From contig NZ_VXDB01000009.1 in NCBI RefSeq assembly GCF_008711325.1, positions 147,066-211,065 of the forward strand: a stretch of DNA of 64,000 nucleotides, read 5' to 3'. The position numbers and the translations under genes are program-made. The first letter of the stretch is position 1. Each line of letters starts with the position of its first letter. The notes under the pieces are model-generated. The model did no database searches. It saw nothing but the letters and a program-made list of their open reading frames with translations, and was not told where the DNA came from. Below are positions 62,558-64,000 of this stretch, in pieces. The stretch comes from Roseibium sediminis. Lineage in GTDB: Bacteria; Pseudomonadota; Alphaproteobacteria; Rhizobiales; Stappiaceae.

Positions 62558-63634
62558 TCAAGCGCCGTAGGCGTTCTTGTCGTGCTTTTCTACGATCTTC
62601 TCGAAGCGGCGGGCAAAACGTTCGTCGGACTTTGCCTTTTCTTCCAGAACCCTGCGCGCAAAGACCATATGGTCCTCATGGGCTTCCATCATGTCAGCCA
62701 TGCGTTGGTTCGTCGCCGAGCCGATAGCGGCCATGGCGGACTGGGCTTCCTTGTCGGTCGCAACGCCGATCTCGTTGATCTTGTGGGCGATATCCTGCTG
62801 CTGCGCCGTCTTCAGCGACTTGACGAGGGCATCATAGAGGACAACACGCTGTTTGGTGTCTGTCTGCAGCTTGTTGATCAGAACCATCTGTGTCGCGGCC
62901 TGGTTCTGCAGGCTGTCGACCCAGGTCTTGCCCTTTTCGATATAGCGCTCAAGCGTCTGGCTTTCGGCCAGCTTGACCTGCTCTTCCTGGGCGAGGCGGT
63001 TATATTCTGCGTTCTTCTCCGCCAGCTCGCTTTCCAGTTTGGTGCGGGCAGCGGCATCCGTTTCAACCGCAATCTTGTTTTCAAGTGCGATGATTTCCGG
63101 ATCCATTGCAACAAGCTGCTGCTTGATGCCTTCGAGCGCTTCCACCGCCTGTTCGCGCTGGTTCAGCGTCTCGGACAGATTGCCTTCCACGCGCTTGCTG
63201 TGATCGTTCAGCGTTGCAAGCTGCTCCTGCAGCAGCTGGCTGATGACATTCGACTTGGAAATCAGGTCCTGCAGCTTGTCGTCAATGCTTGCAGAGCGCA
63301 TGCGCTCCTGACGAATGCTGTCGGAGCGGTTCTTGGAGAACAGGCCAACAAAGGACTCCCACCCGGTCTTGGACCGCATGGCGTCGAAGTCCTTGGAAAA
63401 ATTCGCTGTTACGTCATCGAGGCCCATGATCAGTTCGGCAATATTGGCGCCCATCAGCTCGGTGTGGGCATGCACATCCTCAAGGGTCGCGTTCTCGATA
63501 TCGACCGAAATATCCTGGCCTGTCTTGAGCTTCGTGTGAGCCGCCTCGATCTTGCCGGTCAGCTCATCAATCTTCTGCCGTGCAGCAGCCACGTCTTGCT
63601 TTGATTTCTCAATCTGGACATTGAAATCGGACAT
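62558..63634 (-). CDS. TelA-like coiled-coil protein, first gene of the AAA+ operon
   Basis: A 358-residue, almost entirely helical protein rich in Q, E, K and A. Heptad-like stretches run through residues about 1-35 and 110-265. The layout, with a helical N-terminus, WESFVGLFSKNRSDSIRQERM, and long helices ending ALVKSLKTAQQQDIAHKI, recalls TelA/toxic-anion-resistance proteins, but similarity is weak. It has no signal peptide or membrane segment. As promoter-proximal gene it would be the most abundant member, consistent with a scaffold. Ribosome site AGGA lies just upstream. Confidence 0.72.
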   Translation of the reverse strand: MSDFNVQIEKSKQDVAAARQKIDELTGKIEAAHTKLKTGQDISVDIENATLEDVHAHTELMGANIAELIMGLDDVTANFSKDFDAMRSKTGWESFVGLFSKNRSDSIRQERMRSASIDDKLQDLISKSNVISQLLQEQLATLNDHSKRVEGNLSETLNQREQAVEALEGIKQQLVAMDPEIIALENKIAVETDAAARTKLESELAEKNAEYNRLAQEEQVKLAESQTLERYIEKGKTWVDSLQNQAATQMVLINKLQTDTKQRVVLYDALVKSLKTAQQQDIAHKINEIGVATDKEAQSAMAAIGSATNQRMADMMEAHEDHMVFARRVLEEKAKSDERFARRFEKIVEKHDKNAYGA

Positions 63635-64000
63635 GCAAACCTTCCTGAAATTCGAATTAACCCCGCATAATTCTGCGACTCATGTAGGCACTCCTCGCAG
63701 TGTTTGCAATTCCTACAAGACGCTGGGTAAAGGCTCGATGAATGATCGGCAATTATGCGGGCAATTGATGAAACGTTGTAGGGCGAACTTGGAACTGCGA
63801 CTAAGTTAACACTGCTGACTTTTGCGATGGTGCCCTTCAATCAAATTTTCTAGTAAAACATAGTCAGGTCAGCAAACGCGCGATTTGAGTTTGGCTATGA
63901 AGACTTCACCTCGGATTCAGCTAAGAAATATCGTAACGGTTGGTTAGAGGTGGCTCGGCAAAATTGGGCGTTTCAATAAGTGGAATTTCTGCCTGAGATC
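63635..64000. other. Gene-poor right edge, probable promoter region of the AAA+ operon
   Basis: These 366 bases are AT-richer than the coding DNA and show no convincing complete gene. CCCGCATAATT (63662-63672) and its exact complement (63751-63761) form an 11-base inverted repeat 78 bases apart, possibly a loop or protein site before the leftward operon. An open stretch of 39 codons ending in TAA at 63980 (tail KYRNGWLEVARQNWAFQ) has protein-like composition but no start codon, so it may be the eroded end of a former gene. Confidence 0.45.

Noticed and set aside
61511..63604. A 697-codon open frame on the plus strand.
   Set aside because: It lies antisense to the coiled-coil and unknown-protein genes, crosses their boundary, and has no ribosome site or family pattern. 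Long antisense frames are expected in GC-rich codon-biased DNA.
1..64000. CRISPR array, prophage, integrase or plasmid origin.
   Set aside because: No regularly spaced repeats, phage structural genes, recombinase or partition/replication genes were found on either strand.

Overview
The window looks like a chromosomal stretch of an aerobic, heterotrophic alphaproteobacterium, most likely Hyphomicrobiales (Rhizobium/Roseibium-like). This is inferred from gene content: Agl-type ABC transport, TRAP carriers, a kynurenine route feeding 2-aminobenzoyl-CoA, an intergenic palindrome of a type common in this class, and high-GC coding with many ATGA/TGATG overlaps. No rRNA, tRNA, CRISPR array, plasmid or phage gene was seen.

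Layout. (1) 1-193: start of a lytic transglycosylase running off the left edge, with a MITE-like element (209-479) 15 bases upstream of its start codon. (2) 555-11112: a nine-gene leftward operon for tryptophan breakdown (monooxygenase/reductase, SDR, MarR, crotonase, acyl-CoA dehydrogenase, 2-aminobenzoate-CoA ligase, kynA, kynU, RidA) with a divergent kynB-like formamidase. Together they cover tryptophan to anthranilate to 2-aminobenzoyl-CoA to ring reduction and beta-oxidation-like steps. (3) 11113-12147: an AT-richer island with an orphan Imm11/DUF1629-type immunity gene and repeats. (4) 12148-26023: a sugar-acid locus with a sulfatase-family enzyme, a TIM-barrel isomerase, a dehydrogenase, a GntR regulator with three copies of its likely operator, a TRAP transporter, a phytanoyl-CoA-dioxygenase-like enzyme, a UxaA-type dehydratase, two more dehydrogenases and a DMT exporter/importer. 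(5) 26048-32479: a sugar ABC transporter with glucokinase and a divergent ROK regulator. (6) 32490-34375: trmO and fumC. (7) 34605-41918: an AglEFGK-like glycoside transporter with a LacI regulator and a GH63-like hydrolase. Its AglF permease gene carries an in-frame amber codon. (8) 41942-48307: LysR regulator, GMC oxidoreductase, enolase-superfamily dehydratase, aldehyde dehydrogenase and a 3-hydroxyisobutyrate-dehydrogenase-like enzyme. (9) 48494-53462: a multicopper oxidase, an M20 deacetylase with a DoeA-like ectoine hydrolase, and an AraC regulator. (10) 53617-63634: a secreted VWA protein with a secreted partner, converging on a five-gene operon of largely uncharacterised proteins built around a AAA+ ATPase and a TelA-like coiled-coil protein.

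Most of the window is catabolic: five separate transporter-enzyme-regulator modules, each with its own local regulator. The part least explained by known biology is block 10. The coiled-coil protein, two orphan-domain proteins, AAA+ ATPase and DUF1523 membrane protein form one tight transcription unit that looks like a dedicated multi-protein machine. Functions in that block are inference only.
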